64,000 nt of DNA from Pseudomonas sp. M47T1 (lineage in GTDB: Bacteria > Pseudomonadota > Gammaproteobacteria > Pseudomonadales > Pseudomonadaceae). Under the pieces are notes generated by a model, which did no database searches, was not told the DNA's origin, and saw only the letters and a program-made list of their open reading frames with translations. The stretch is from the NCBI RefSeq assembly GCF_000263855.1, contig NZ_AJWX01000026.1, positions 36,746 to 100,745 on the forward strand. The letters run 5' to 3'. Position 1 is the stretch's first letter. The number at the start of each line of letters is the position of its first letter. The position numbers were made by a program, and so were the translations under genes. Positions 42,255 to 52,121 of this stretch are shown here, piece after piece.

Positions 42255-44765
42255 TTGAAAACCGACTCTATCGCTCGCCCCCACGCCACTGCCGTACCGC
42301 TCAACAGCATTCACAGCGCCACCCTGGTGTTGCTGTTGTCTGGCTGCGCCGCGCTGATTTACCAGGTGCTGTGGATCAAGCAATTATCCCTGGTGGTGGG
42401 CGTGGAGGTGTATGCGATCACCACGGGTATCAGCGCCTTTTTCGCCGGGCTGGGCCTGGGCAGTTATGTGTTTGGCCGCTTCGCCGACCGCCAACTGCGG
42501 CCGGTGCTGTTGTATGCGCTGCTGGAGCTGGCGGTGGCCTTGCTGGGCATAGCCACCACCTGGCTGCTGACCCCGGCCGCCGCCTGGTTCGTGGCCTGGC
42601 AAGCGAACGTCGGCTTGCTGGCCTGGGCCCTGCCCTTCGCACTGGTACTGATACCGGCGACCCTGATGGGCGGTACCCTGCCGGTGCTGATTCACGCCCT
42701 GACGCCCAGCGCCGAACACACCGCCCATTACGGCGGCCGCCTATACGCCGCCAATACCGCCGGCGCCATCGTCGGCACCCTGGTGAGTGCTTTCGTGTTG
42801 ATTCCCGCGTTCGGCATGCGCGGCAGCGCCGCCGCAGCCGCCACCCTGAACCTGGTGGCGGCGGTGCTCGCGCTGGGGCTGGTGCGCGCACCGGGCCGCG
42901 AGCCGGCCGCAGCCGCAGCGCCCAGCACCACACGCGGCCCTCGCCTGCCGCTGGTGCTGTATGCCTTGGCTGGCGGCGTGGCGCTGGGTTATGAATTGAT
43001 CTGGACCCAGTCGATCGTGCCGTTCATGAGCACCCGCACCTTTGCCTTTGCCGTGGTGCTGAGCACTTACCTGGCCGGCCTGGTACTGGGCAGCGCCCTG
43101 ATCGCCCGGCGGGCCGCGCGGGTGCGCGACCCCTGGGGCCTGTTCGCCGTGCTGATCGCCGCGGCCGGCCTGCTGGCGCTGCTGGAAATCGCCCTGCTGG
43201 GGCATTGGCTGGTGGCGTTGCAAGGCCACGCCCAGGGCCTGGTGCGCGCCTTGGGCGGCAGCATGACCGAAGTCATGCTGGCGCGCTTCGCGGTGGCTGC
43301 GGTGGGGGTGGTATTGCTGCCCACGCTGTTGCTGGGGGCGGCGTTCCCACTGGCGTTGCGCTTGTGCGTGGTGCCCGGCCGGGTGGGTCACGGCGTAGGC
43401 GCGGTATTGGCGTTCAATACCCTGGGTGGCATCGTGGGCGTACTGCTCAGCGGCCTGGTGCTGGTGCCGTGGCTGGGCCTGGTGCACAGCCTTGGGGTGC
43501 TGGCCGTGGCTGCCGGGCTGATCGGCCTGGCCGCCGTGTGGAAGCGCCCCGGCGTCAGCCGTGCGCACTGGCGTGGCGTGGTGACCCTGGCACTGGCCGC
43601 CCTGGTGCTGGCGGCGGTGACGCCCGCCGACAAGCTGGCGCAACTGCTGCCCGGCGCCCAGCAAGGCAGCCTGGTGTTTTACCAGGAAGGCCGCGGCGGC
43701 ACGGTGGCCGTGGTCACCCAGGGACAGAGCGGCCGGCGCTTCAACCGCCTTTATATTCAGGGGGTATCGAACACCGGTGACGCCATGCCGTCGCTGCGCT
43801 ACATGCGCTTGCAGGCCCTGCTGCCGTTGCTGATCCATAACGGCGAACCACGCTCGGCGCTGGTGATCGGCCTGGGCACCGGCATCACCGCCGGCGCCCT
43901 GTCGCAGTACCCGGGGCTGGAACACCGGGTGGTGGCCGAACTGCTGCCCGCAGTGGTGCAAGCGGCGCACCTGTTCACCGGCAACTTCAATGCCGGTACC
44001 GACCCAGGCCTGGAGATCCGTCTGCGCGATGGCCGCCGGGAACTGCTGGGCAACGCCCAACAGTACGACCTGATCACCCTTGAGCCGCCACCGCCCTCGG
44101 CCGCCGGTGTGGTGAACCTGTACTCGCGCGACTTCTACCAACTGGCCGCTTCGCGCCTCAATGAACAGGGCCTGGTGGCCCAGTGGCTGCCGTTGCCCAC
44201 GCAGAACCTGGAGGAAAGCCGGGCGCTGGTGCGCAGCTTCCTCGACGTGTTTCCCTACGCAACGCTATGGACCAGTGAGCTGCACGAAACCCTGTTGATC
44301 GGCTCTCTGTCGCCCATCGAACTGGACGTGGGGCGCATCAGCGAACGCTTCAACCAGCCCGGCGTGCGCGACGCCCTGCAAGCCGTGGGCATTGCGTCGC
44401 CGGCCGCACTGCTGGCCACCTGGCTGACCGACCGCAATGGCCTGAACACCTTTGCCGGCGAGGCGCAGGCAGTCACCGATGACTGGCCGCGCATCGAATA
44501 CGCCCCCTGGGTAAGCCCCGACGAACTGACCCGCACACTGCCGGCCCTGCTGGCATTGCAGCGCCCGCTGCCGCTGGTGGGCAGCAGCGACGACTTCAAC
44601 GCGCGGGTCAGTGAACATCGGCAACGTCTGCAACAGTTCTACCGGGCCAGCCTGCATGCCTATCAGGGCGAGCGTGAGGCCTGGTTCAAAGACATGCGCG
44701 ACGTGGCGCGCGGGGATGGCAGCAACCCGTACTATCGCTGGTTTTTGGGCTCTGCGCGTGAGTAG
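42255..44765 (+). CDS. MFS-like/spermidine-synthase-like fusion protein
   Basis: This 836-residue protein joins ten or more helices (ALIYQVLWIKQLSLVVGVEV is the family start) to a C-terminal aminopropyltransferase-like domain with GLGTGITAGALSQYPGL. The catalytic Asp region of true spermidine synthases is replaced by LITLEPPPPSAAGVVNLYS, as in many such fusions, so polyamine synthesis is doubtful. It begins at a TTG with AAGGAAG upstream. Function of the family is unknown. Confidence 0.87.
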   Translation: MKTDSIARPHATAVPLNSIHSATLVLLLSGCAALIYQVLWIKQLSLVVGVEVYAITTGISAFFAGLGLGSYVFGRFADRQLRPVLLYALLELAVALLGIATTWLLTPAAAWFVAWQANVGLLAWALPFALVLIPATLMGGTLPVLIHALTPSAEHTAHYGGRLYAANTAGAIVGTLVSAFVLIPAFGMRGSAAAAATLNLVAAVLALGLVRAPGREPAAAAAPSTTRGPRLPLVLYALAGGVALGYELIWTQSIVPFMSTRTFAFAVVLSTYLAGLVLGSALIARRAARVRDPWGLFAVLIAAAGLLALLEIALLGHWLVALQGHAQGLVRALGGSMTEVMLARFAVAAVGVVLLPTLLLGAAFPLALRLCVVPGRVGHGVGAVLAFNTLGGIVGVLLSGLVLVPWLGLVHSLGVLAVAAGLIGLAAVWKRPGVSRAHWRGVVTLALAALVLAAVTPADKLAQLLPGAQQGSLVFYQEGRGGTVAVVTQGQSGRRFNRLYIQGVSNTGDAMPSLRYMRLQALLPLLIHNGEPRSALVIGLGTGITAGALSQYPGLEHRVVAELLPAVVQAAHLFTGNFNAGTDPGLEIRLRDGRRELLGNAQQYDLITLEPPPPSAAGVVNLYSRDFYQLAASRLNEQGLVAQWLPLPTQNLEESRALVRSFLDVFPYATLWTSELHETLLIGSLSPIELDVGRISERFNQPGVRDALQAVGIASPAALLATWLTDRNGLNTFAGEAQAVTDDWPRIEYAPWVSPDELTRTLPALLALQRPLPLVGSSDDFNARVSEHRQRLQQFYRASLHAYQGEREAWFKDMRDVARGDGSNPYYRWFLGSARE

Positions 44766-44774
44766 GCCGTCAAC

Positions 44775-45595
44775 CTAACGGGGAAACAGCAGCGTCACGG
44801 CGGCCCGAAAGCCCCAGCCCTGGGCGCCGTCGTCGGGGCTGTCGAGCCAGTAGCGCGGGCCCACCTGCACCGTCAGGGGTTGCCCACCGAGCTTGAGCAA
44901 CTGGGTGACGGTGAAGTTGATCGGCAGGGACCACTGGTGGGAATTCCAGTCGTAGTCGGCTTCGGTGTTCACCCCATAGGTGGTCAGGGTGCTGGTGGTA
45001 TACGACAGGAACGGCTGCAGGAAGGTCTGGTTGACCTTGTCCTTGTCGTCGCGCGGGCTGCCTTCCAGCCCCCAGATGTGATTGGCGAGGATGCCGCGGG
45101 TCCAGCCATTGGACTGCTTCAACGCCACCGCCGTCGGCCCCAGCCCCCACTGCTCGTTGCCGAGCAATTTGTCGCTGGCGGTGGGGATCAGGATCGCCGG
45201 GCCCACGCCGAGGATCCAGCCGCTGTCGGTGGTTTTTTCGGCGAAAAGAAAAAGCTCTGGGTGATGTCGCCAATGCCCGATTTATCGGCCGCCCCACCGT
45301 CGGCAAGGCCATGTTGGTCGATCACCGGCAGGATGGTTCGCGAGATCAGGTTCCAGTCATCGTTCAATGAAAACGGCAGCACCGGCTGGATATTGGTGAC
45401 GCTGTGCATTCCCTCATTCGTGGGCCCAAGCTTCTGGTCCCAGTTGTACTGCACCGGCAGGCTGTACATAGCCGCGACGGGGTTGAGGGCCTTCTTCGCC
45501 AGTTCCGCCGAATCCTCCGCCTGCACGGCGGGAAGAACGCATTGCGAAGCGGTGAGTACCGAAGCCGTGCAAATCCATCTCATCTTGAAGTCCAT
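44775..45595 (-). pseudogene. Outer-membrane beta-barrel protein, single frameshift
   Basis: Two frames together encode one protein: signal peptide and start (SLPVQYNWDQKLGPTNEG, SLNDDWNLISRTILPVIDQH) up to SFFFSPKK, and then GPAILIPTASDKLLGNEQWG to the final strand RAAVTLLFPR. They join if the A run on the minus strand at 45233-45238 had seven bases and not six. The family is a phenol-degradation/MetA-like outer-membrane protein type. Either the gene is off by slippage or the assembly has an error. Everything else is intact. Confidence 0.8.
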
Positions 45596-45729
45596 GGGTC
45601 AGTCACCTGTGCTCGTGAGTACTGCGCAGTGGTGATGAGCGTAGGCAACCGTGGACGAAGTGCAACCGTTCACCTATGGCAGCAACTGTCTTGTGTGGGA
45701 TCGGGGTGATGCAGCAGCAACTGTCTTCA

Positions 45730-45754
45730 TGTGGGAGCGGGCTCTGCCCGCGAA
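45730..45754. repeat. Solitary REP, GTGGGAGCGGGC class
   Basis: TGTGGGAGCGGGCTCTGCCC plus GCGAA is identical to the left arm at 4733. The gap 45596-45893 holds this and the next repeat and no gene. Confidence 0.85.
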
Positions 45755-45814
45755 GAGGACGCCGTGGTGGTTCAGATACTTCGCGGTGGGTGGTGTCGGG
45801 ATAAATAGCGGTGC

Positions 45815-45880
45815 CTGTAGCAGCAGAAGGCTGCGTCTTGCCGCGTGGCGGCAGTGACGCGGCTTGCGCCACTGCTACAG
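45815..45880. repeat. Palindrome, REP-like
   Basis: CTGTAGCAG at 45815 pairs with CTGCTACAG at 45872; inner GC-rich segments (GCGTCTTGCCGCGTGGCGG) can pair too. It lies at the end of the lipoprotein gene, so it may also end its transcript. Confidence 0.5.
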
Positions 45881-45893
45881 AGAGGGGGGATGA

Positions 45894-46544
45894 TTATTTC
45901 GGGCACTGGGTGCTGGCACACAACTCTTGGGTGGTGGCTTCGGTGATGGCTTGCAGGCCCTGCTCGGTGATGACTTTCCAGTCCCCCTCGGTGACAAACT
46001 GCATCGACTCACGCTTTTTCGTCACCAGTTCCACCGGCTTGGCCGCGCCTTGGGCATCCAGGGTCAAGTGCGCCTTGTTGTTGACCGCCACGCTGAACGC
46101 GCCCGGCGAGAACCACGACCAGAACTCCACAACGTGTACCTTCACCGCCTGGGTATCGCTGCCCGCATCGGCGTGGTCCACCACCTGGTAGCCGGCCTTG
46201 CGGTAGCCTTCGGCGATGCTGTTAGCCACCAGTTGCGCAACGGTCTTGCCGTCAGGCAGCAACACATCACCCATGGCCATGCCATAGCTGTTGCGCTTGC
46301 GGCCTAGGGCGCGCTGGGTGATGGCGGTGTCGCTGATGTCCTTGTCATACTTCAAGGACGGGATGTCGGCGGACGGCGGCTTGGCCTCGAACGAACGCTC
46401 GTCAACCGCCGTGATCGCGACTTTCGGGCCCGTGCCCACAGCGGCGCCTTGGGGGGCTTGCACATCCACCACCGAGCGGGTGTTCACGCAACCAAACAGC
46501 AGGGTCGAGGCCAACATCACGGCCGAGATATTCAGGTATTTCAT
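45894..46544 (-). CDS. YajG-like lipoprotein
   Basis: ATG 46544 has GGAG six bases upstream and starts a lipoprotein signal with lipobox LLFGC (about residues 16-20). The mature part has beta-rich segments resembling YajG (KVAITAVDERSFEAKP, TVAQLVANSIAEGYRKAGYQVV). YajG-type proteins are uncharacterised outer-membrane lipoproteins. It is a single gene between two intergenic gaps. Confidence 0.8.
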   Translation of the reverse strand: MKYLNISAVMLASTLLFGCVNTRSVVDVQAPQGAAVGTGPKVAITAVDERSFEAKPPSADIPSLKYDKDISDTAITQRALGRKRNSYGMAMGDVLLPDGKTVAQLVANSIAEGYRKAGYQVVDHADAGSDTQAVKVHVVEFWSWFSPGAFSVAVNNKAHLTLDAQGAAKPVELVTKKRESMQFVTEGDWKVITEQGLQAITEATTQELCASTQCPK

Positions 46545-46685
46545 GACAGCTCCGGTCATCGTACAAAACTTCCAGGGGGTTAAGCCTGTGTCTCATGGCA
46601 GATACACAGGCGCGACTTTATAACCCAATAGATAGCATTACGCCACCATCCGGAGCGGAGCATGGTCAACTCGGGCACACGCGGT

Positions 46686-47255
46686 TCAGCGCTGCGGCGC
46701 CACCATGCGGAAGCGGATGGCGATGTCATCGGACACCATGGTGTCGGACCACTCTCCCTTGCCGATGCCGAAATCACTGCGCTTGATCATCAACTCACCA
46801 TCGAAAATACCAATCTCGCCCTCCGCCTTCAGCAGCACGGGCACCACCACTTGGCGCGTCTGGCCCTTGAGGGTCAGGTCGCCAGTGATCTGGTATTGGT
46901 TGTTGCCCAGGTCTTCGATGCGGGTTGAGACAAAGCTCGCCCGTGGGTAAGCCGTGGTGTCGAACCAGGCCGGCTTCTGCAGTTCGTTGTTGGCGTCTTC
47001 GCTGCCGGCGTTGATGCTGTTGAGCTCGATGGTCAGGCCGGCATGTGCCGACTCGGGGTGCGCGGTATCGAAATCGAGGGTGCCGACAAACGTGCCGAAC
47101 GTGCCATATACCCTCGACCCCATCTGGTTGAAGGTAAAGCTGATGCCGCTGGCAGCAGCGTTGACGTCGGTGAATTGGGCCGCGCAGGCGCCGCCTGCAC
47201 TTTCCAGCGCAAGGACCGCAGCCAACACGGCGAAACAGGGAGAACCTAGGTGCAT
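46686..47255 (-). CDS. YceI family periplasmic protein
   Basis: YceI proteins are lipocalin-like and bind polyisoprenoids or similar lipids. ATG 47255, preceded by AGGAGG, gives a signal peptide (HLGSPCFAVLAAVLALESAGGACA) and a YceI fold: SGISFTFNQMGSRVYGTFGTF, PAWFDTTAYPRASFVSTRIE and KRSDFGIGKGEW. Those motifs are diagnostic. The stretch upstream in the same frame merges with the truncated SDR and is not coding. Confidence 0.92.
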   Translation of the reverse strand: MHLGSPCFAVLAAVLALESAGGACAAQFTDVNAAASGISFTFNQMGSRVYGTFGTFVGTLDFDTAHPESAHAGLTIELNSINAGSEDANNELQKPAWFDTTAYPRASFVSTRIEDLGNNQYQITGDLTLKGQTRQVVVPVLLKAEGEIGIFDGELMIKRSDFGIGKGEWSDTMVSDDIAIRFRMVAPQR

Positions 47256-47350
47256 GACAGCCTCCTGAGCGCGCGGCTCAAGGGGCAAGTGTAGCGGCGC
47301 CAGCGGCGGCCGCGATGATGCACTGACGAGGAAGTCTGCCAGCGGCACCT

Positions 47351-47677
47351 TCACAGCTCCTGGCGCGTGGGGCGGACGAGTGGCGAATGCGGCATCAGCC
47401 CGGCGTTGTTGATCATCACGTCCACCCGGCCGAAGCTATCCACAGCCAACCTGACCAGCGCCTTGACCTGGTCGGCGCGGGTGACGTCGGTTTTCAGCGC
47501 CAGCGCCTCGCCGCCGTCGGCGCGAATGGCCTCCGCCACCGCTTCGATACGCTCCAGGCGCCACGCGCCCAGCACCACGCGGGCGCCCTGTGCAGCCAGG
47601 TGACGGGCGGTGGCATCGCCCAGGCCGCTGCTGGCGCCGGTAATGACAATGACCTTGCCGGTGACGTTGATGCTCAT
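47351..47677 (-). pseudogene. Truncated short-chain dehydrogenase/reductase
   Basis: The first 95 residues are a normal SDR: cofactor motif VIVITGASSGLGDATARHLA and MINNAGLMPHSPL (NNAG motif). The protein then ends after 108 residues in RPTRQEL. The catalytic Ser-Tyr-x-x-x-Lys region, normally 60-80 residues further on, is absent. The cofactor fold alone cannot catalyse the reaction. It is divergent from a LysR regulator that probably controlled it. Confidence 0.8.
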
Positions 47678-47806
47678 GGAGTTTTCCTCTGAAGGTGGTG
47701 ATGAAGTGTGCGTAGCCGTTGACCACGCCTTAAGCCCAGCTTAGTTTGATGCTATACATTCAACAATTACGCACCCACCGAACGGTGTAGTGAGGAATTT
47801 TCAACT

Positions 47807-48739
47807 ATGCAACGTGCCGGTCTCCCCGAGCTCACGGCGTTTGCCGCCATCGCCGAGCTCAAGAGCTTCCGCGCCGCAGCCGGTCGGCTGGGCGTTTCGC
47901 CGTCGGCCTTGAGCCATACCATGCGCAACCTGGAGGCACGCCTGGGCCTGCGCCTGCTCAACCGCACCACCCGCTCGGTGGCCCTCACCGCCGTGGGCGA
48001 GCAGTTGCTGCGGCGCATACTGCCGGCGCTGTCGGACCTGGACAGCGCCGTCACCGAGGTGGTGTCCGCCAGCGTTCGGCCCTCCGGTTCGGTGCGAATC
48101 AGCGCCGCTGAATCCGGCGCGCGGCCGATCATTCGCGAAGTGCTGCCCGACTTCCTCGCCGCCTACCCCGACATCCATGTGGAATTTGTTGTGGATACGC
48201 GCTTCGTCGATATTGTCGCCGATGGTTTCGACGCCGGTATTCGTGTGCACGAGGACGTGCCACGGGACATGATCGCCGTACCGTTTGGCCCGCCCATCCG
48301 CTTTGCCGCCGTGGCCTCCCCCGACTACCTGGCGCGCCACGGCACGCCGCAAGCCCCCCACGACCTGCACGCGCACCGCTGCATCCGTTACCGCTTTGCC
48401 AGCGGCGCCCTGTACCACTGGAACATGGAGCGCAATGGCGAAGCAGCGGTCATGGACGTGCACGGCCCGATGACCCTGGGCAACACCACGCTGATGCTGG
48501 AAGCCGCGCTGGCAGGGATCGGCATTGCCTGGATCCCCGACTACCACACCCAAGCGCCCGTGCAAGCCGGACACCTGGTGCACCTGCTGCCGGAGTGGAG
48601 CCCACGCCTGGGCGGCCTGTGCTTCTACTACCCGGCCAACCGGCATCCGCCATTGGCGCTGAAGCTGTTCATGGAAGCGGTTCGCGAGTGGGAGCACCGG
48701 CGCCGGGGCGACGAGGCCAGCCAGCCGCCCGTTTCTTGA
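47807..48739 (+). CDS. LysR family transcriptional regulator
   Basis: This 310-residue regulator has the LysR HTH (LTAFAAIAELKSFRAAAGRL to SHTMRNLEARLGLRLLNRTT, residues 6-55) and a substrate-binding half with GFDAGIRVHEDVPRDMIAVP. It is divergent from the broken SDR gene and 85 bp before poxB. SDR regulators of this type often control the divergent gene, so its main target may be lost. Confidence 0.92.
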   Translation: MQRAGLPELTAFAAIAELKSFRAAAGRLGVSPSALSHTMRNLEARLGLRLLNRTTRSVALTAVGEQLLRRILPALSDLDSAVTEVVSASVRPSGSVRISAAESGARPIIREVLPDFLAAYPDIHVEFVVDTRFVDIVADGFDAGIRVHEDVPRDMIAVPFGPPIRFAAVASPDYLARHGTPQAPHDLHAHRCIRYRFASGALYHWNMERNGEAAVMDVHGPMTLGNTTLMLEAALAGIGIAWIPDYHTQAPVQAGHLVHLLPEWSPRLGGLCFYYPANRHPPLALKLFMEAVREWEHRRRGDEASQPPVS

Positions 48740-48823
48740 TATTTTCTTAATGAAACGTTGCGGAACGCCCTGATAGCTACTGCACTCAGACGCCTGAACT
48801 TCATTCGATTCCAGGAGCGCACC

Positions 48824-50542
48824 ATGCCCACCGCTGCCGATTTCATGGTCAACACCCTCAAGCACGCCGGCGTCAAACGCGTCTATGGCGTGGTTGGCGA
48901 CTCACTCAACGGTTTCACCGATTCGCTGCGGCGCCTGGGAGGGCTGGACTGGGTGCACATGCGCAACGAAGAGTCCGGGGCCTTCGCGGCGGGTGCCGAG
49001 GCGCACCTGACGGGCCAGCTGGCGGTGTGCGCCGGCAGTTGCGGCCCGGGCAACCTGCACTTGATCAATGGCCTGTTCGACTGCCACCGCAGCGGCGTGC
49101 CGGTGCTGGCCATCGCCGCGCACATTCCCAGCAGCGAAATCGGCATCGATTACTTTCAGGCCACCCACCCCGAATCGCTGTTCAAAGATTGCAGCCACTA
49201 CGTGGAACTGGTATCGCGGCCCGAACAGTTGCCGCAGATACTGGAGCGTGCCATGCGCGTGGCCGTCAGCCGTCGCGGCGTGGCCGTGGTGGTGATTCCC
49301 GGCGATGTGGCGCTGGCAACGCTGGACGCCAACGTCAGCCCCTGGCTGGCGCCCGCACCGGCAGTGGTAGTGCCCCAGCCACAACAAATAGACCAACTGG
49401 CTGAATTCCTCGATACCGGCAAGCGCATCACGTTGCTGTGCGGAGCCGGTTGCGCGGGTGCCCACAGCGAAGTGGTGGCCCTGGCCCGGCAGCTCAAGGC
49501 GCCGATCGTGCACGCCCTGCGCGGCAAGGAGCACCTGGAATTCGACAACCCCTACGACGTGGGCATGACCGGGCTGATAGGCTTCGCATCGGGCTTCAAG
49601 GCCATGAAGGAATGCGACACCCTGCTGATACTGGGCAGCAACTTTCCTTACCGCCAGTTCTTTCCCGACCACACGCGCATCGCCCAGGTGGACCTGCAAC
49701 CCGAGGCGCTGGGCAACCGCTGCACCCTGAGCCTGGGCCTGATTGGCGACGTGAAGCACACCCTGCAACAGCTCTTGCCGCGCCTGGCCGAACACACCGA
49801 CCACACCCACCTGGACCAGGCCCTGGCCGATTATGCCAAGGCCCGCCGCGACCTGGACAACCTGGCCGAAAGCGGCCCGGGCAGCAGCACCATTCACCCG
49901 CAATACGTCAGCCGCCTGGTCAGCGAAATGGCCGCCGACGACGCCATCTTCACCTGTGACGTGGGCACGCCCACCGCCTGGGCGGCGCGCTACCTGAAAA
50001 TGAACGGCAAGCGCCGACTGGTGGGCTCGTTCAACCATGGCTCCATGGCCAATGCCATGTTGCAGGCCATCGGTGCCCAGGCCACCTACCCTGGGCGCCA
50101 AGTGGTGTCGATGTCCGGCGACGGGGGTTTCAGCATGATGATGGGCGACTTCCTGACCCTCAGCCAGGCCAACCTGCCGGTCAAGGTGATTGTGCTGAAC
50201 AACGGTACCTTGGGCTTCGTGGAAATGGAGATGAAGGCCAACGGCTTCCCCGACGTGGGCTGCGAGCTGAAAAACCCCGACTTCGCCGCCTTCGCCCAAA
50301 GCATGGGCATCAAGGGCATTCGCGTGGAGAAGCCACAAGACCTGGAGGGCGCGCTGGCCATGGCCTTCGCTCACGACGGCCCGGTGCTGGTGGACGTGGT
50401 CAGCGAGCGCCAGGAACTGATCATCCCGCCGGAGATCACCGCGGCCAACGTCAAGGGCTTCGGGCTGTTCATGCTGCGCGCAGTGCTGGACGGGCGGGCC
50501 AAGGAGTTGGTGAACCTGGCCAAGACCAACTGGTTACGGTGA
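48824..50542 (+). CDS. poxB: Pyruvate dehydrogenase (quinone), PoxB type
   Basis: PoxB converts pyruvate to acetate and CO2, passing electrons to quinone. This 572-residue protein closely follows E. coli PoxB: GVKRVYGVVGDSLNGFTDSLRRLG, NEESGAFAAGAEAHLTGQLA with the TPP Glu, and the TPP-Mg motif GDGGFSMMMGDF ending LNN. The C-terminal region has a helix that may contact membrane lipids. ATG 48824 has CAGGAG upstream. A gap of 84 bp follows LysR. Confidence 0.92.
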   Translation: MPTAADFMVNTLKHAGVKRVYGVVGDSLNGFTDSLRRLGGLDWVHMRNEESGAFAAGAEAHLTGQLAVCAGSCGPGNLHLINGLFDCHRSGVPVLAIAAHIPSSEIGIDYFQATHPESLFKDCSHYVELVSRPEQLPQILERAMRVAVSRRGVAVVVIPGDVALATLDANVSPWLAPAPAVVVPQPQQIDQLAEFLDTGKRITLLCGAGCAGAHSEVVALARQLKAPIVHALRGKEHLEFDNPYDVGMTGLIGFASGFKAMKECDTLLILGSNFPYRQFFPDHTRIAQVDLQPEALGNRCTLSLGLIGDVKHTLQQLLPRLAEHTDHTHLDQALADYAKARRDLDNLAESGPGSSTIHPQYVSRLVSEMAADDAIFTCDVGTPTAWAARYLKMNGKRRLVGSFNHGSMANAMLQAIGAQATYPGRQVVSMSGDGGFSMMMGDFLTLSQANLPVKVIVLNNGTLGFVEMEMKANGFPDVGCELKNPDFAAFAQSMGIKGIRVEKPQDLEGALAMAFAHDGPVLVDVVSERQELIIPPEITAANVKGFGLFMLRAVLDGRAKELVNLAKTNWLR

Positions 50543-50840
50543 TCATGGGCCGTTGTCGGCAGATCAAGCCTGACCGATGATCTGTCGCGCAGCGATCAAC
50601 CTTGTGGGCGCTGGTTTAGCAGCGAGCTTTTCGGGCCCCCGAATCTCGCTGGCAAGCCTGCGCCCCAGTGAGTCACCCGCTGGCCGCGCTCCAAGGGTGC
50701 CACAAGGCGGTTGAGTTTCACCGTCACAATAGTATTATCCCCCGCCGAAACAATGACTTATCCCCCCTTGATCGTTCACTGCACGCTCGCTGCGGCGTAT
50801 GTCCTTTCTTCCAAGCATAATTAATACCGAGAGCAGCCCC
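50543..50840. other. Intergenic region before the sugar permease
   Basis: No gene is seen in these 298 bp. The half near 50725-50840 is richer in A and T (ACAATAGTATTATCCCC and CATAATTAATACCGAG) and must hold the permease promoter. The first half is GC-rich with a weak hairpin near 50645. Confidence 0.4.
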
Positions 50841-52121
50841 ATGCACGGCACTGCCACTGCCAACCCGGAACTGAACGCGCTTGCCTCCGGCAAGGTTCAG
50901 CGACTGAGTTTTTTCGTGTTTTCCCTGTTTTTCATTTTCGGCAGCATCACCAGCCTCAATGACGTGCTGATCCCGAAACTCAAGAGCCTGTTCAGCCTGA
51001 CCTATGCCCAGGCCATGCTGGTGCAATCGTCGTTCTTCCTCGCCTACGTGATTGCCTCGATACCTGCCGGCCTGCTGCTGGCGCGCGTGGGCTACATGCA
51101 GGCAGCGGTCATCGGCCTGCTGACCATGTCGGCCGGTTGCCTGCTGTTTATCCCGGCCACCCTGGTGGGGCTGTTCGGTGCCTTCCTGGGTGCGCTGTTC
51201 GTGCTGGCGATTGGCGTGACCATCGTGCAGGTGGTGGCCAACCCGCTGATCAACCTGCTGGGCCCGGCGGCCACGGCCCATAGCCGCGTGACCTTCGCCC
51301 ACGCCTTCAACTCCCTGGGCACCACCGTGGCGCCGTACCTGGGCGCGATCCTGATCCTGGGCACGCTGAACGCCGTGGACCCGGCCAGCCTGTCGCCGTC
51401 GGCACTGACCGCTTTCCTGGCACAGGAAGCCCAGGTCATCAGCCACACCTACATGGGCATCGCCCTGGCGTTGATCGTGGTGGCCCTGGTGGTGTGGCAG
51501 CAACGCAAACAGCTGCCCGCCACCATCAACGCCACACCGAGCAACCCGCTGGCGGCGCTGAGCCTGCTCAAGCGCCCACGCTTCGCCCTGGGCGCGGCCA
51601 GCCTGTTCTTCTACGTGGGCGCGGAAGTGGCGATCGGCAGCCTGCTGACCAACTTCCTGATGCAGGACAGCACCTTGGGCTACAACGCCGAACTGGCCGG
51701 CAAGCACGTGGCCTACTACTGGGGTGGCGCCATGGTTGGCCGCTTCATTGGTGCGGCGCTGTTGCGCCAGTTCGCACCGGGCAAGGTACTGGCCTGCGCG
51801 GCAGGCTGTTCGATACTGCTGATCACCCTGGCCGCCAACAGCCACGGTGCCATGGCCGGCTGGGCGATCCTGGCGGTGGGCCTGTTCAACTCGGTGATGT
51901 TCCCCACCCTGTTCGCCCTCGCCTGCGAAGGCCTGGGCCCACGTTCGGCCGAAGGCTCGGGGCTGATTTGCTGCGCCATCGTCGGCGGCGCCATCGTGCC
52001 ACCGCTGACCGGCCTGGTCGCCGACTTCAGCAGCTTGTCGTTCTCCCTGGCCGTACCGGCGGTGTGCTACGCCGCCATTGCCTTCTACGGCTGGTACACC
52101 CGCCGGCCTTCCTTGCGCTAA
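50841..52121 (+). CDS. FucP-type MFS sugar permease
   Basis: This 426-residue protein has twelve helices and the FucP/glucose-galactose-permease signatures FIFGSITSLNDVLIPKLKSLF (about 35-55) and QVVANPLINLLGP near 130. Sugar/H+ symport is expected. It lies head-to-head with xylA across xylR and is convergent with xylR, so xylose or a related pentose is the likely substrate. The first ATG is at 50799; I chose 50841 because the short leader residues are not family-like. Confidence 0.87.
   Translation: MHGTATANPELNALASGKVQRLSFFVFSLFFIFGSITSLNDVLIPKLKSLFSLTYAQAMLVQSSFFLAYVIASIPAGLLLARVGYMQAAVIGLLTMSAGCLLFIPATLVGLFGAFLGALFVLAIGVTIVQVVANPLINLLGPAATAHSRVTFAHAFNSLGTTVAPYLGAILILGTLNAVDPASLSPSALTAFLAQEAQVISHTYMGIALALIVVALVVWQQRKQLPATINATPSNPLAALSLLKRPRFALGAASLFFYVGAEVAIGSLLTNFLMQDSTLGYNAELAGKHVAYYWGGAMVGRFIGAALLRQFAPGKVLACAAGCSILLITLAANSHGAMAGWAILAVGLFNSVMFPTLFALACEGLGPRSAEGSGLICCAIVGGAIVPPLTGLVADFSSLSFSLAVPAVCYAAIAFYGWYTRRPSLR

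Noticed and set aside
46686..47354. Longer YceI start at 47354
   Set aside because: It would put 33 non-conserved residues before a good signal peptide, and AGGAGG directly precedes the ATG at 47255.
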